NCBI RefSeq assembly: GCF_900240995.1
Contig: NZ_LT965953.1
Location: 1,199,303-1,263,302 of the forward strand
DNA: 64,000 nucleotides
Origin: Bacillus sp. Marseille-P3661
Lineage (GTDB): Bacteria > Bacillota > Bacilli > Bacillales > Bacillaceae_J
Reading direction: 5' to 3'
The notes beneath the pieces are model-generated. The model ran no database searches. It had not been told where the DNA came from and saw only the letters and a list, made by a program, of their open reading frames with translations. The position numbers and the translations under genes were made by a program. Shown here piece by piece: positions 1 to 9,748 of the stretch. Each line of letters begins with the position of its first letter. Positions within the stretch are counted from its first letter, which is position 1.

Positions 1-1760
1 TTGGTAAGTTATGGATTACTATTCTATTATTAGTATCTTTAGTTTTATTCATTTTGACGGTTCTTCTACTCGAGTTTTTTGAAACTTTGAATGTTAGTAA
101 TGCAGAACAACAACTCACACAGGCAGCTACGAAAATTTCAGCTATTATGGAAGAATATGAAGAGCGTGAATTAGCCTTTTCAATCGTTTCTGAAATAATT
201 GATCCATCTACAAAGGTATTGATTATAGATGAACAAGGTGATTATTGGTTTTCATCTAACGATCAAAAGTTGGCTGATTTACCTATTGATTTTCTTCTTG
301 AGGATGAAACTTTATCTCAGGTTATATCTGAGAGACGGACGGTTAGTAAAATGGGTTACCCACCTAATGTTATGGTACAGGATGATGAGATTTACAACGA
401 AATCATCATCGTAGGTGTTCCGATGAGTAGAGCTATAGATAAAACCGGTGCAGTCTATATATACCAATCATTAGATGTGGTAAGTCAAACATCAAAACAA
501 ACGACAAAAATTATACTGCTAAGTGCAGGGATTGCTATCATTTTAACTACTATATTTGCATTTTTTCTTTCCACTAGAATCACAGCGCCATTAAGAACGA
601 TGCGCGAAGCAGCTTTTCAAATGGCGAAGGGAAAATTTAATTCGAAAGTTCCTATACTAACCCATGATGAAATTGGTGAGCTTGCACTTGCTTTTAATCG
701 AATGGGAAGACAATTGGAATATCATATACTTGCACTAAATCAGGAAAAAGAACAGTTATCAAGTATTTTAAGCAGTATGGCTGATGGTGTGCTCACAATG
801 AATAGGAATGGTGATATTCTTATTTCAAATCCTCCCGCTAAACGGATGCTTGAAGCGTTCTATTATGAACTAAATATGAAAATAGTAGAAAGTCAAACCT
901 TGCCACATGAAATGAAGGGGATTTTAGAAAAAGTTATCTTAACCGAAAGAGAACAGGTTGTTGAAATTAGCGCCCAAGGGCGCAGTTGGGTGATTTTAAT
1001 GACCCCATTATATGATCAACAAGCTGTAAGAGGGGCAGTAGCCGTGCTTCGTGATATGACAGAGGAAAGAAGACTTGATAAACTACGTGAAGATTTTATC
1101 GCCAATGTCTCTCATGAACTGCGAACACCGATTTCTATGTTGCAAGGATATAGTGAGGCGATTGTGGATGATATCGCAAGCAGTGAAGAAGAGAAACGAG
1201 AAATAGCACAGATCATATTAGATGAGTCCTTAAGAATGGGACGTTTAGTAAACGAACTTCTTGATTTAGCAAGAATGGAATCAGGGCATATTGAGCTTCA
1301 AATAGAAAATGTTTCAGTCCTTGAATATTTTGAAAGAATTATTCGCAAGTTTCAAGGTGTGGCTAAAGATGAAGGTGTTGATCTTATACTTGAGATCTCC
1401 AATAAAGAGGATATGGTTTCTATGGATGTAGACCGGATTGAACAGGTTTTGACGAATTTAATTGATAATGCAATTCGTCATTCTAATAAGAATGGATCCG
1501 TCTCTATAATTGTAGAATCATTAAATGATGGTGTGCAAATAACTGTCCAAGATACTGGTTCTGGTATTCCTGAAGAGGATTTACCTTTTGTATTTGAACG
1601 TTTTTATAAGGCAGATAAAGCTAGAACTAGAGGGCGGGCTGGTACTGGCCTAGGCTTAGCGATAGTAAAAAATATTATTGAAGCCCATCATGGACATATT
1701 GCTGTTCATAGCAAGTATAGTGAAGGTACAAGTTTTACATTCTTCATTCCTAGATCTTAA
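1..1760 (+). CDS. resE: Sensor histidine kinase ResE, 5' end cut by window
   Basis: Membrane sensor kinase of the ResD/ResE system, which in Bacillus activates anaerobic and respiratory genes. The frame is open from base 3, so the true start lies upstream. A TTG at 54 cannot be the start because it falls inside the first transmembrane helix (about bases 6-75). Domains in order: TM1, an extracytoplasmic sensor of about 120 residues, TM2 (about 505-570), HAMP, a PAS-like segment, HisKA with the phospho-acceptor His at 1113-1115 in NVSHELRTP, then the HATPase with N box DNAIRHS and G boxes DTGSGIP and [11 protein letters not shown]. The position directly before sigX-rsiX is the B. subtilis arrangement and supports ResE over other kinases of this class. 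resD should lie just upstream of the window. Confidence 0.93.
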   Translation, partial: GKLWITILLLVSLVLFILTVLLLEFFETLNVSNAEQQLTQAATKISAIMEEYEERELAFSIVSEIIDPSTKVLIIDEQGDYWFSSNDQKLADLPIDFLLEDETLSQVISERRTVSKMGYPPNVMVQDDEIYNEIIIVGVPMSRAIDKTGAVYIYQSLDVVSQTSKQTTKIILLSAGIAIILTTIFAFFLSTRITAPLRTMREAAFQMAKGKFNSKVPILTHDEIGELALAFNRMGRQLEYHILALNQEKEQLSSILSSMADGVLTMNRNGDILISNPPAKRMLEAFYYELNMKIVESQTLPHEMKGILEKVILTEREQVVEISAQGRSWVILMTPLYDQQAVRGAVAVLRDMTEERRLDKLREDFIANVSHELRTPISMLQGYSEAIVDDIASSEEEKREIAQIILDESLRMGRLVNELLDLARMESGHIELQIENVSVLEYFERIIRKFQGVAKDEGVDLILEISNKEDMVSMDVDRIEQVLTNLIDNAIRHSNKNGSVSIIVESLNDGVQITVQDTGSGIPEEDLPFVFERFYKADKARTRGRAGTGLGLAIVKNIIEAHHGHIAVHSKYSEGTSFTFFIPRS

Positions 1761-1807
1761 AACTATGAAAAGTAGCGAGAATTTTTTTGGAAACAACTTA
1801 TTTATTT

Positions 1808-1833
1808 AGCTCATCTACAGGATGAGCTTTTTC
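1808..1833 (+). terminator. Intrinsic terminator of resE
   Basis: Stem AGCTCATC / GATGAGCT with a 5-base loop, followed by a T-tract. It separates resE from the independently transcribed sigX. Confidence 0.8.
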
Positions 1834-1934
1834 TATTGTACTTTAGTTTATAATAGTTTTTTAGTTTTCACTTTTGTTATTACGTATTGTATAGTAAAAT
1901 CTTTTATGCTGGGAATTATATGCAATTTTGGTTT

Positions 1935-1961
1935 TGTAACTTTTTTTTATTTAAAAACGAC
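1935..1961 (+). promoter_or_regulatory. Probable SigX-dependent autoregulatory promoter
   Basis: TGTAAC (1935-1940), a 17-base spacer and CGAC (1958-1961) match the known ECF SigX consensus of TGTAAC at -35 and CGAC at -10. It lies about 30 bases before the sigX start, as expected for autoregulation. Confidence 0.8.
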
Positions 1962-1991
1962 TAAAAATAGAACGGGAGGGGTAAAACCGTT

Positions 1992-2525
1992 ATGCAAGAT
2001 CTTTTTCGAAGGTTTTATGATCAGTATCATCATGACCTTTTTCAGTTTCTTTTTTATATGGTAAAAAGTAGAGAACAAGCAGAGGATCTCGTTCAAGAAG
2101 TATATATAAAGGTTCTTCAATCATACGATCGGTTCGAGGGAAGAAGTAGTGAAAAAACATGGTTATTTTCAATCGCAAGACATGTTGCTATAGATTGGTT
2201 TCGAAAACAAAAACGAACGGCACATGGACATGCAATTGATGAAGACACAGTTCAGCACATTCTAAAGGATCACTCACCATTACCAGAAGATGTCGCTATT
2301 CAAAATGAGCAAATTCATATCATGTATAAGTGTATAGAAAAATGTAGCGTTGACCAAAAATTAGTCCTAATCCTTCGTTATATACAATCCTTCTCGATAG
2401 CTGAAACGGCAGAAGTTTTAGGATGGACGGAAAGTAAGGTAAAGACGACACAGCATCGCGGTCTAAAAGTATTGAAATCGCTGATGGAGGAAATATATGC
2501 AAAGGAGGGTATTTTCCATGGGTAA
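1992..2525 (+). CDS. sigX: ECF RNA polymerase sigma factor SigX
   Basis: Extracytoplasmic-function sigma factor of 177 residues that directs RNA polymerase to TGTAAC/CGAC promoters. In Bacillus it controls cell-envelope modification and resistance to cationic peptides. Region 2 is seen in the N-terminal third (FYDQYHHDLFQFL, EDLVQEVYIKVLQ, KTWLFSIARHVAIDWFRK). Region 4 is at the C-terminus (LVLILRYIQSFSIAETAEVLGWTESKVKTTQ). The start follows GGGAGGGG at a normal distance. The end overlaps rsiX by 8 bases, so sigma and anti-sigma are translationally coupled. An autoregulatory promoter lies upstream. Confidence 0.93.
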   Translation: MQDLFRRFYDQYHHDLFQFLFYMVKSREQAEDLVQEVYIKVLQSYDRFEGRSSEKTWLFSIARHVAIDWFRKQKRTAHGHAIDEDTVQHILKDHSPLPEDVAIQNEQIHIMYKCIEKCSVDQKLVLILRYIQSFSIAETAEVLGWTESKVKTTQHRGLKVLKSLMEEIYAKEGIFHG

Positions 2526-3747
2526 ATCTACATTTGATGAAAAACAGCTCGAAGAACTACTCAAAAATATGCCTAGGATCACTGATCGCCAAGATCCTGA
2601 TGAATTATTTGCACGTATATCCTCACGCTTACAAGAAGAAGAATTGGCAGACGAAGTTAAATCTAAAAAAACCTTAACTAAAAGAAAGCCATGGATTCTT
2701 CCGGTGATAGCATCAATTGCTGCTATAATATTAATTGCGCTCGTTTCACCGTCTTTTCTTTACAATCAAGAAAGTTCGATGGAAAAGACAGGTATAGAAC
2801 GTAATAATGATACCGCTTCTCAAAGTACAGTAGAACCTGATTTACCGCAAGAACAGTTTGGAATAATGTCAGCCGAAGAAAACATGGGTATGCTAAGAAT
2901 GGCACCGCCTGAATCACGAGTTATAAATGTTGCTAATGATAATGAAGAGGTAATAACAATTGCATTACCAGACAAAAACGCGCAATTTGTAGTTCCGATT
3001 AGTTTTCAAATTCCTAAAGATGATACATCTAGACTGAGTAAGGTTGAAAACATTTATGAATATCTTCACGAAGACGAATGGGGGCTGTCTTCTTATATTC
3101 TTACTAATACTTCACTTGCAGAAGAAGAGGTATCGGGGGGAATTAAAAAAGTTATTCTTGATGTACCTGCAGATCATCCATATGGCAATGGCTCCGCTAT
3201 GGAAAACATATTCTTAGCTACGATAAAGGAAACCTTTAGTCAACTTGACTATGATTTGGTGGAGTTACGGACAGCAGGTCAACCGGGCATTATGCTTGGT
3301 AACTATGGGGAAATAAAGGAATTACAGATCGATAATGAAGAAGAAAAGGATGCTTACTTTATTTATCAGCCATTTGAATCTAATTATATATATCTTGTTC
3401 CGCTAAAACAAACAGTAGATAATTTTAAGCAAGCGATTGAAACAATGAAAGTTCCAGTTGAAATCGATTCACAATTAAGACCAGCGATTTCAGATGATAT
3501 CAATTTCGAGAATGTCGAAACGGATGATTCAACAAATACTGCAACAGTAGAATTTTCATCTGGTAGTCAGTTAAAAAATGATGTAAATGACATTTTGATG
3601 ATTGAAGCAATATTAATGACAGCAAAAGAGTACGGATATACGAATGTAGAATTTAAAAATTCACCAGCAGATAGTATCGGACCGTATTTATTAACCGAGC
3701 CAATTCAAGTACCACTAGCTGTGAATCCGATGCCATACGTAAGATAA
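2518..3747 (+). CDS. rsiX: Anti-sigma-X factor RsiX
   Basis: Membrane-bound anti-sigma factor expected to hold SigX inactive until envelope stress. ATG 2518 is chosen because AAAGGAGGG lies 8 bases before it; the longer in-frame ATG at 2497 would place that Shine-Dalgarno inside the gene. The 409-residue product has an acidic cytoplasmic N-terminus of about 55 residues, one transmembrane helix (WILPVIASIAAIILIALVS) and a large extracytoplasmic C-terminal domain that resembles a GerMN-type fold. The family assignment rests mainly on the overlap with sigX and the overall topology, since anti-sigma factors diverge quickly. Confidence 0.9.
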   Translation: MGKSTFDEKQLEELLKNMPRITDRQDPDELFARISSRLQEEELADEVKSKKTLTKRKPWILPVIASIAAIILIALVSPSFLYNQESSMEKTGIERNNDTASQSTVEPDLPQEQFGIMSAEENMGMLRMAPPESRVINVANDNEEVITIALPDKNAQFVVPISFQIPKDDTSRLSKVENIYEYLHEDEWGLSSYILTNTSLAEEEVSGGIKKVILDVPADHPYGNGSAMENIFLATIKETFSQLDYDLVELRTAGQPGIMLGNYGEIKELQIDNEEEKDAYFIYQPFESNYIYLVPLKQTVDNFKQAIETMKVPVEIDSQLRPAISDDINFENVETDDSTNTATVEFSSGSQLKNDVNDILMIEAILMTAKEYGYTNVEFKNSPADSIGPYLLTEPIQVPLAVNPMPYVR

Positions 3748-3765
3748 GTATGTAATCAATATAGT

Positions 3766-3813
3766 AAAAAAGCCTCTTATTAGTGTAATTACTATTAAAA
3801 GAGGCTTTTTTTC
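3766..3813 (+). terminator. Intrinsic terminator of sigX-rsiX
   Basis: AAAAAAGCCTCTT pairs with AAGAGGCTTTTTT across an AT-rich loop, ending in a long T-run. Confidence 0.85.
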
Positions 3814-4102
3814 GTTATTTAATATCTGAGAAAAAAAGCGTATTATTTTTGTTTTTTTTAAGAAATATACGTTTAAGCAATCCTGTCATGATCTATTAGG
3901 TAAAGGGTTTCTAAATACCTGTATAAGCCTTATACGGAGCTTTTAAGGTGCTGACCATAGAAAGTGTTCTCGACTATACTAAATAATCACAAAAGGCTTA
4001 TTCAACCGAATTACAAAGGATATATGATTTCTAAAGCCCCTTAAAAACGTACTATCTTGATAACTTTAATAAATGGACAGTGTTTGGCATTTTACTTTAT
4101 TG
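3814..4102. other. Gene-free spacer between two converging terminators
   Basis: No open frame, tRNA or recognisable RNA was found between the rsiX and fer terminators. The only structure noted is a short palindrome, GTATAAG-C-CTTATAC, at 3921-3935. B. subtilis has other genes (for example serA and ribU) between rsiX and fer that are missing here. Confidence 0.6.
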
Positions 4103-4137
4103 TATAAAAAAAACCTCTCAAGCATTTTGAGAGGTTT
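4103..4137 (-). terminator. Intrinsic terminator of fer
   Basis: On the minus strand, AAACCTCTCAA / TTGAGAGGTTT forms an 11-bp stem with a 5-base loop, followed by a run of eight T residues. Confidence 0.88.
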
Positions 4138-4148
4138 ATGTAATAGTA

Positions 4149-4472
<324 letters not shown>

Positions 4473-4616
4473 CTAACTTTTCAATAGAAAAATACAAAGT
4501 TAAACCCTTTTAATAGGTGTTACAATTATTTCATACCCTTAAATTTTAAAAATAAACATCAGGTTGTCAATTATTTTGATAAAATAAAATCAGACTGAAA
4601 GAAAGGAAACGAAAAC

Positions 4617-5666
4617 ATGAAACGTTTTCGGCAATATATTATACTTAAATGTATTTCACAAATACAGGGAGAAAGGTCAATCTTTGGGATTTACCACCTA
4701 CTTCAAGGAAAGAGATCGTCTCAAACTATTCAAGACGCAAAGCTATTCAACATAAGTTATCTTTTTCAATCTATGCAATATTTATCAAAAGAAGATATTA
4801 CCAGTGTAGCTGAACAACTTGTTGCTATGGGATTGATTATAGCTATTAATAAAGATACATATGTTTTGACAGAAACCGGTTACCAATATCTTGAAGAAAA
4901 CCATGAACTTTTTTCGATACCTGACTATTTAAACGGTTGGAAATATAGCAGGGCATCTTTTCAGTTTTGGAAACGATATTCATTAACAATACAATCTCTC
5001 TCTTGCCTATTACATGAAAAGAAGTCATTTATACCGATTATTAATGATGAAGAAATTCAAGAGTGGGTGAAACGCTATTTAAAAAAGAGAGAGGACCGGA
5101 TACAGCAATCAGTCATTCTTTACAATGAAACAGAGACCATTTTAAAAAGTCTCCCATCGATGGTTTCTACTATTTTTGTATTGCATTTAACAGGGGCACA
5201 TAGAGTAGGATATACTTTTGATCAAATCAGCTCTCAGTATAGCATTGATGAGGATTATGCATGGATTCTATTTCAATCAGCAATTCATTATATCTTAGGT
5301 CGAATAGAAGAAACTCCTACTATGTTTCCTGAACTATACAAATTTACTGAGCAGGAAAAATCTTATACTGTGTTAACTCATTCATCACAAAAGACTTATC
5401 AACTATTGCTACAGGGTAAATCTTTATCGGACATTATGACAATTAGGCAATTGAAACTAAGCACCATTGAAGACCATTTGGTTGAGATTGCCTCTGAAAT
5501 TGGAAATTTTAGTATTGACCAGTATGTCGATCCTAATTTGCAAGAAGAAATTATTAATAAAATACAGGAATTAAATACAAAGAGACTGAAACCAATAAAG
5601 GACGCGTTAAACCATCGGGCTAGTTATTTTCAAATTCGTTTAACTTTAGCAAGGGGGAATTTTTAA
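4617..5666 (+). CDS. ypbB: Helix-turn-helix protein YpbB
   Basis: Protein of 349 residues found next to recQ throughout the Bacillaceae; its function is not established. The C-terminal part (TYQLLLQGKSLSDIMTIRQL and following) looks like a helicase-associated helix-turn-helix of the RQC/WRN-tail type. It overlaps the recQ start by one base (TAATG). This makes it plausible that YpbB supplies in trans the DNA-binding tail that the short RecQ lacks, which is inference from context. The start follows GAAAGGA. Confidence 0.85.
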   Translation: MKRFRQYIILKCISQIQGERSIFGIYHLLQGKRSSQTIQDAKLFNISYLFQSMQYLSKEDITSVAEQLVAMGLIIAINKDTYVLTETGYQYLEENHELFSIPDYLNGWKYSRASFQFWKRYSLTIQSLSCLLHEKKSFIPIINDEEIQEWVKRYLKKREDRIQQSVILYNETETILKSLPSMVSTIFVLHLTGAHRVGYTFDQISSQYSIDEDYAWILFQSAIHYILGRIEETPTMFPELYKFTEQEKSYTVLTHSSQKTYQLLLQGKSLSDIMTIRQLKLSTIEDHLVEIASEIGNFSIDQYVDPNLQEEIINKIQELNTKRLKPIKDALNHRASYFQIRLTLARGNF

Positions 5667-7213
5667 TGAATCTACAACAAGTTCTACTTCAAAAATTCGG
5701 TTATTCCTCTTTTAGAGAAGGACAAGAAGAAATTATTCAGGATATCCTAGCTGGACACAATGTAGTAGCACTGTTACCAACCGGTGCTGGGAAATCAATT
5801 TGTTATCAGCTCCCGGGTATGGTAGTGGAAGGTTCGGTTATAATTGTTTCTCCTTTATTATCGTTAATGGAGGATCAAGTGCAGCAGCTTAAATCACTTG
5901 GTGAAAAGAGAGTTGTAGGTTTGAACAGTTTTTTGTCCTTTCAAAGAAGAGGCCAGGTGTTAAAAACTCTTGGTAAGTATCGTTACATCTATGTCTCACC
6001 GGAAATACTGCAATCACATGAGGTTATTTTAGCACTTCAAGCAATTAAGGTAAGTTTGTTTGTAATAGATGAAGCACATTGTATATCCCAGTGGGGACAT
6101 GAATTTAGAACAGATTATTTAAAACTATATGAAGTTAAAAATAGGCTAGGGAATCCACCGTGCCTAGCATTAACAGCTACAGCGACGAGGGCGGTTTTGG
6201 ATGACATTATTGCACAATTAAGGCTTGAGGAAGTTCAAGAACATATTTTTTCAATTGACCGTCCTAATATAGCTCTACATGTTGAACAAGTAGAAACTTT
6301 CGATCAGAAAATAAGCCAAACGATACATTATGTTAAAACCTTACAAGGGCCGGGTATTATTTATTTTTCAAGCCGTTTATGGGCGGAAAAAATGAGCCAT
6401 TTGTTACAGGAACAAGGTATCCAACGGGTGGCATATTATCATGGGGGCTTAGAGAATGAGAATAGACTATTAATTCAACAGCAATTTATCGAAGGTCAAC
6501 TAGATGTTATTTGTTGTACGAATGCGTTTGGAATGGGTATAAACAAAGCGAATGTTCGCTATGTAGTGCACTTCCATTATCCTTCACATCTGGAGTCCTA
6601 TATTCAGGAAATAGGGAGAGCGGGTAGAGATGGGAACGCCAGTATAGCACTGCTGTTATATTGTACCGAAGATCATGAAATGGCTAGGAATCTCATTGAT
6701 ATAGATTTACCCAAGGAAAATGAAATAAATATTGTTTTCGATTTCTTAAAACAACTGGCTGACCAGCAAAAAACATATAATTGTAAATCTTTCGAACAAG
6801 ACTTAATGCAATTGTTTGGAATTTCAGAAATAAAAAGTAGGTATATAAAATATCAGTTGGAAGAGAGAAAAGTAATTATTAACGACCAGATAAATAAAAA
6901 CTGTAACTTCCAACACATTAAAAACAAATTAATTCATAATATCATGGACAGAATTCGCTCAAAGGAACAGGACTTACTAGCTTTCAGACACTGGATCGTA
7001 ACCGAGAACTGTCGTAGAGCCTCTCTATTGGAATATTTTAATCAAAAGCTTAAAACAAAACAAACTCAATGCTGTGATAATTGCGGAATTCAAATTGAAC
7101 TATACGGAATATCTCCGCATAAAGGTATGCAGCAAAAAAAGATTGAATTTAGCACTTGGGAAAAAGAGCTTAAATTAATCTTTAGAAAAAGTGAGGAAAG
7201 GTATCATGGTTAG
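5666..7213 (+). CDS. recQ: ATP-dependent DNA helicase RecQ
   Basis: 3'-5' DNA helicase of 515 residues for recombination and replication-fork repair. Walker A is TGAGKS (residues 39-44) and the DEAH box is at 135-138 in VIDEAHCISQWGHEFR. The arginine-finger helicase motif is QEIGRAGRDG. A zinc-binding RQC subdomain is indicated by the cysteines in ENCRR and QCCDNCG. No HRDC domain follows, so this is the short Bacillus type. It overlaps ypbB upstream by one base and ypbD downstream by 8 bases, indicating one operon. Confidence 0.96.
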   Translation: MNLQQVLLQKFGYSSFREGQEEIIQDILAGHNVVALLPTGAGKSICYQLPGMVVEGSVIIVSPLLSLMEDQVQQLKSLGEKRVVGLNSFLSFQRRGQVLKTLGKYRYIYVSPEILQSHEVILALQAIKVSLFVIDEAHCISQWGHEFRTDYLKLYEVKNRLGNPPCLALTATATRAVLDDIIAQLRLEEVQEHIFSIDRPNIALHVEQVETFDQKISQTIHYVKTLQGPGIIYFSSRLWAEKMSHLLQEQGIQRVAYYHGGLENENRLLIQQQFIEGQLDVICCTNAFGMGINKANVRYVVHFHYPSHLESYIQEIGRAGRDGNASIALLLYCTEDHEMARNLIDIDLPKENEINIVFDFLKQLADQQKTYNCKSFEQDLMQLFGISEIKSRYIKYQLEERKVIINDQINKNCNFQHIKNKLIHNIMDRIRSKEQDLLAFRHWIVTENCRRASLLEYFNQKLKTKQTQCCDNCGIQIELYGISPHKGMQQKKIEFSTWEKELKLIFRKSEERYHG

Positions 7214-7802
7214 GAAACAATCAGATCTTATTAAGAATATGAAAGATACCGAAGTACTTGTACACCTTTATTTAACCCAAGCAATAATTCTTGTTTTAGC
7301 AGGCATAATGGGATATTTTCTATTTGAAGATTTACATGCATTTCAACAAATATGGAAATGGGATATAAAAGAAATTCTCCTATATGGTGGAGGAAGTGCT
7401 ATTATAGTAATTATAATAGACTATACATTAATGAAATTTGTTCCTAAAAATATGTATGATGATGGCGGTATTAATGAGAAAGTATTTCAACAGCGACCGG
7501 TTTGGAGTATATTTATTATTTCTTTAGTTGTAGCTTTCACTGAAGAAATTTTTTTCCGTGGTGTTATCCAAACTCATTTTGGATACATAACAGCAAGTAT
7601 TATTTTTGCAATTTTACACATTCGTTATTTATATAAATGGTTGTTGTTTACTATTGTAGTGGGGCTCAGTTTTTTTATTGGGTGGATTTATATAGTAACA
7701 AATAATCTTTGGGTTACTATTTTTGCACACTTTTTGATTGATTTTGTATTTGCATTAATAATTAGAATTCAATATTTACGAGATGTTTCCATATCGAGGT
7801 GA
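7206..7802 (+). CDS. ypbD: CPBP-family intramembrane protease YpbD
   Basis: Multi-spanning membrane protein of 198 residues from the CPBP (CAAX protease and bacteriocin-processing, formerly Abi) family. Catalytic signatures are present: EEIFFRG (EExxxR), the His in FAILHIRY, and FAHFLIDF near the C-terminus. ATG 7206 is chosen because GAGGAAAGG lies 6 bases upstream; a GTG at 7191 would consume that Shine-Dalgarno. The substrate is unknown. It sits between recQ and ypbE as in B. subtilis, overlapping recQ by 8 bases. Confidence 0.9.
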   Translation: MVRKQSDLIKNMKDTEVLVHLYLTQAIILVLAGIMGYFLFEDLHAFQQIWKWDIKEILLYGGGSAIIVIIIDYTLMKFVPKNMYDDGGINEKVFQQRPVWSIFIISLVVAFTEEIFFRGVIQTHFGYITASIIFAILHIRYLYKWLLFTIVVGLSFFIGWIYIVTNNLWVTIFAHFLIDFVFALIIRIQYLRDVSISR

Positions 7803-7807
7803 TCCCA

Positions 7808-8518
7808 ATGTTATCAAAAAAAGGTTCAAGTGACCAAGCGGGTAAGTTAAGAAAGCAAATGAAGAAAGAACAAATAATAAAACAAGAAATAACGGAAGAA
7901 AAGACAAGTTCTCCTAAACTCCCACCACGCCGCGAGATTCATCGGAAAAAAAATGATAAAAAAACGAAGTTTAAAATTAGATTTCCAATCGTTCGCCTGC
8001 TCGCTTTTATTTTTTTATTAATAGTTGTATTGGTTCCAGGTTATCATTATTGGAAAGGTACAGTTCAGCCAACAAATCAAGTTAGTCAAGTTAAAAACGA
8101 AACTATTGACATCATTGAATTTAAGAACGAAGGTGAAAATCAACCACATAGAGTAGTGGATGAATTTATTTTAGAAAAGCCTAATGTGGAGGGTAATGCT
8201 GAGCCTAACACGATCGAAGATAATCCAATAAAACAAGAAACGCAAGTCGACACATCTTCTGTGAAAACTTTAGAAGGACCAGAAAGCAATGAAAATCAAA
8301 ATATAGCTAATGTGGAACAGGTTATAAAAGATAAAAAGCCAAGTGAACCTCAGTATATCATTCATGTTGTACAACCTGATGAAACATTGTATCGAATTTC
8401 AATGAAATACTTTAAGAGCAGATCTGGTGAGCAAATCATAAAAAAAGTTAATAAGTTAAATTCAGATGGTACGGTATATTCAGGCCAACGTCTGAAAATT
8501 CCAACTAACTCAAAATAA
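7808..8518 (+). CDS. ypbE: LysM-domain membrane-anchored protein YpbE
   Basis: Protein of 236 residues with a basic cytoplasmic N-terminus, one transmembrane helix (VRLLAFIFLLIVVLVPGY), a low-complexity acidic spacer, and a C-terminal LysM peptidoglycan-binding repeat (YIIHVVQPDETLYRISMKYF through GQRLKIP). ATG 7808 follows GAGGTGATCCCA; a GTG at 7799 is possible but lies within that Shine-Dalgarno. It is probably the last gene of the ypbB-recQ-ypbD-ypbE operon. Its exact role is unknown. Confidence 0.88.
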   Translation: MLSKKGSSDQAGKLRKQMKKEQIIKQEITEEKTSSPKLPPRREIHRKKNDKKTKFKIRFPIVRLLAFIFLLIVVLVPGYHYWKGTVQPTNQVSQVKNETIDIIEFKNEGENQPHRVVDEFILEKPNVEGNAEPNTIEDNPIKQETQVDTSSVKTLEGPESNENQNIANVEQVIKDKKPSEPQYIIHVVQPDETLYRISMKYFKSRSGEQIIKKVNKLNSDGTVYSGQRLKIPTNSK

Positions 8519-8522
8519 TGTA

Positions 8523-8555
8523 GAGCTTAAGGTTCAGCACCTTAAGCTCTTTTTG
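8523..8555 (+). terminator. Intrinsic terminator of the ypbB-ypbE operon
   Basis: GAGCTTAAGG / CCTTAAGCTC stem of 10 bp with a 7-base loop and T5 tail, starting within 5 bases of the ypbE stop. Confidence 0.9.
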
Positions 8556-8643
8556 GTATAGACAGATTTTGTGTTCTATTGTTATGGACAAGTGAATATA
8601 TATAGGTGTGATAATAGGACTGACTGTATAAGAAGGTGGCTAT

Positions 8644-9081
8644 ATGAAAGGTTATTATTTAGATTCTGTTGGGATGGTTATTATCGATGAATTAAAAGAC
8701 CTTAGAAGAAAACTTGACAAACGTGAAAAGGACGTGTTGATATACAACTGGATTTATTTTTGTATTGCAGTTGGATTTCTTGGTTACTTAACCATCTATA
8801 CTTTTATTCCTTATTGGAATCAATATAATTTGATGGTATCTAACTTAATTAATAACAGCTACCATTATTTTTTTATTGTTATTATTGTTACTATATATCA
8901 GCGTTTAAAATTTGTGAAAAAAGAAACAGACAAAGCTGAAAAAGAATATAATAACCTTCGGTGTGAAGTGATTCGAAGATTAGAAGAACTTTGGCCTAAA
9001 GAATATGGTTGGGAGCAACGACATCTTTTTATTAAAGAAATTAAAGAAAAATTCGATATTAATTTATATTATGAAAATTAA
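8644..9081 (+). CDS. ypbF: DUF2663 membrane protein YpbF
   Basis: Protein of 145 residues with a charged N-terminus, two predicted transmembrane helices (about residues 35-55 and 72-90), and a soluble C-terminal part containing the family-like segment LRCEVIRRLEELWPKE and the ending DINLYYEN. These resemble YpbF of B. subtilis (DUF2663), whose role is unknown. The start follows AAGGTGGC. It is a single gene facing cotJC and sharing a hairpin with it. Confidence 0.82.
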   Translation: MKGYYLDSVGMVIIDELKDLRRKLDKREKDVLIYNWIYFCIAVGFLGYLTIYTFIPYWNQYNLMVSNLINNSYHYFFIVIIVTIYQRLKFVKKETDKAEKEYNNLRCEVIRRLEELWPKEYGWEQRHLFIKEIKEKFDINLYYEN

Positions 9082-9083
9082 AG

Positions 9084-9118
9084 CAGCATAGCAAGCAGCT
9101 CGGACTGCTACTATGCTG
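9084..9118. terminator. Hairpin between convergent ypbF and cotJC
   Basis: CAGCATAG / CTATGCTG outer stem and AGCAG / CTGCT inner stem lie between two converging genes. There is no strong T-run on either side, so the terminator assignment is moderate. Confidence 0.55.
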
Positions 9119-9130
9119 TTAAAATGAACT

Positions 9131-9700
9131 TTAAAAGAATTTCTTTTTATCGCGTTCTTCCTTAAGTATTTCAACAGCTTCTCTAAATCGTTGTGAATGG
9201 ATGACTTCCCGTTCGCGTAAGAAACGGAGTGAATCATTAATATCAGGGTCATCAGACATATTAATTAACCATTGATAAGTGGCGCGCGCTTTTTCTTCCG
9301 CAGCAATATCCTCATAAAGATCGGTTATCGGATCTCCCTTAGCTTGAATATACGTAGCAGTAAAAGGAACTCCAGCTGCATTATGATAGAATAAGGCGCT
9401 GTCATGATCCGCATAATGTGCTCCTAGTCCAGCTGCTTTCATTTGTTCTGGTGTCGCATCTTTTGTTAGTTTATAAACCATTGTTGCAATCATTTCAAGA
9501 TGTGCAAATTCCTCAGTACCAATATCTGTTAATAATCCAATGACCTTATCTGGTATCGTGTAGCGTTGGTTCAAATAGCGTAACGCTGCCGCAAGTTCTC
9601 CATCTGCTCCACCGTACTGTTCAATTAAGTATTTTGCAAGCGTAGGATTACAAGTACTGACCTTAACGGGATATTGAAGTTTTTTCTCATAAATCCACAT
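9131..9700 (-). CDS. cotJC: Spore coat protein CotJC (manganese-catalase fold)
   Basis: Inner spore-coat component of 189 residues homologous to di-manganese catalases. The four-helix ferritin-like bundle is seen in GGADGELAAALRYLNQRY, GTEEFAHLEMIATMVY, EDIAAEEKARATYQWL and EREVIHSQRFREAV, which carry the expected Glu and His metal ligands. The start follows AAGGAGG. It is the third gene of the mother-cell operon cotJABC, 48 bases after cotJB. In B. subtilis this operon is SigE-dependent and lies elsewhere in the chromosome. Confidence 0.95.
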   Translation of the reverse strand: MWIYEKKLQYPVKVSTCNPTLAKYLIEQYGGADGELAAALRYLNQRYTIPDKVIGLLTDIGTEEFAHLEMIATMVYKLTKDATPEQMKAAGLGAHYADHDSALFYHNAAGVPFTATYIQAKGDPITDLYEDIAAEEKARATYQWLINMSDDPDINDSLRFLREREVIHSQRFREAVEILKEERDKKKFF

Positions 9701-9748
9701 CTGTTGGCGCCTCCTTCATACTTTTTTACTAACGGATATAGAGCTAAG

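Noticed and set aside
1822-2064. Open frame of 80 codons overlapping the start of sigX
   Set aside because: No ribosome-binding site, low-complexity hydrophobic translation, and it overlaps the well-supported SigX promoter and start.
3921-3935. Short palindrome GTATAAG-C-CTTATAC as an attachment-site core
   Set aside because: No integrase, no direct repeats and no foreign block is nearby; 7-base arms can occur by chance in AT-rich spacers.
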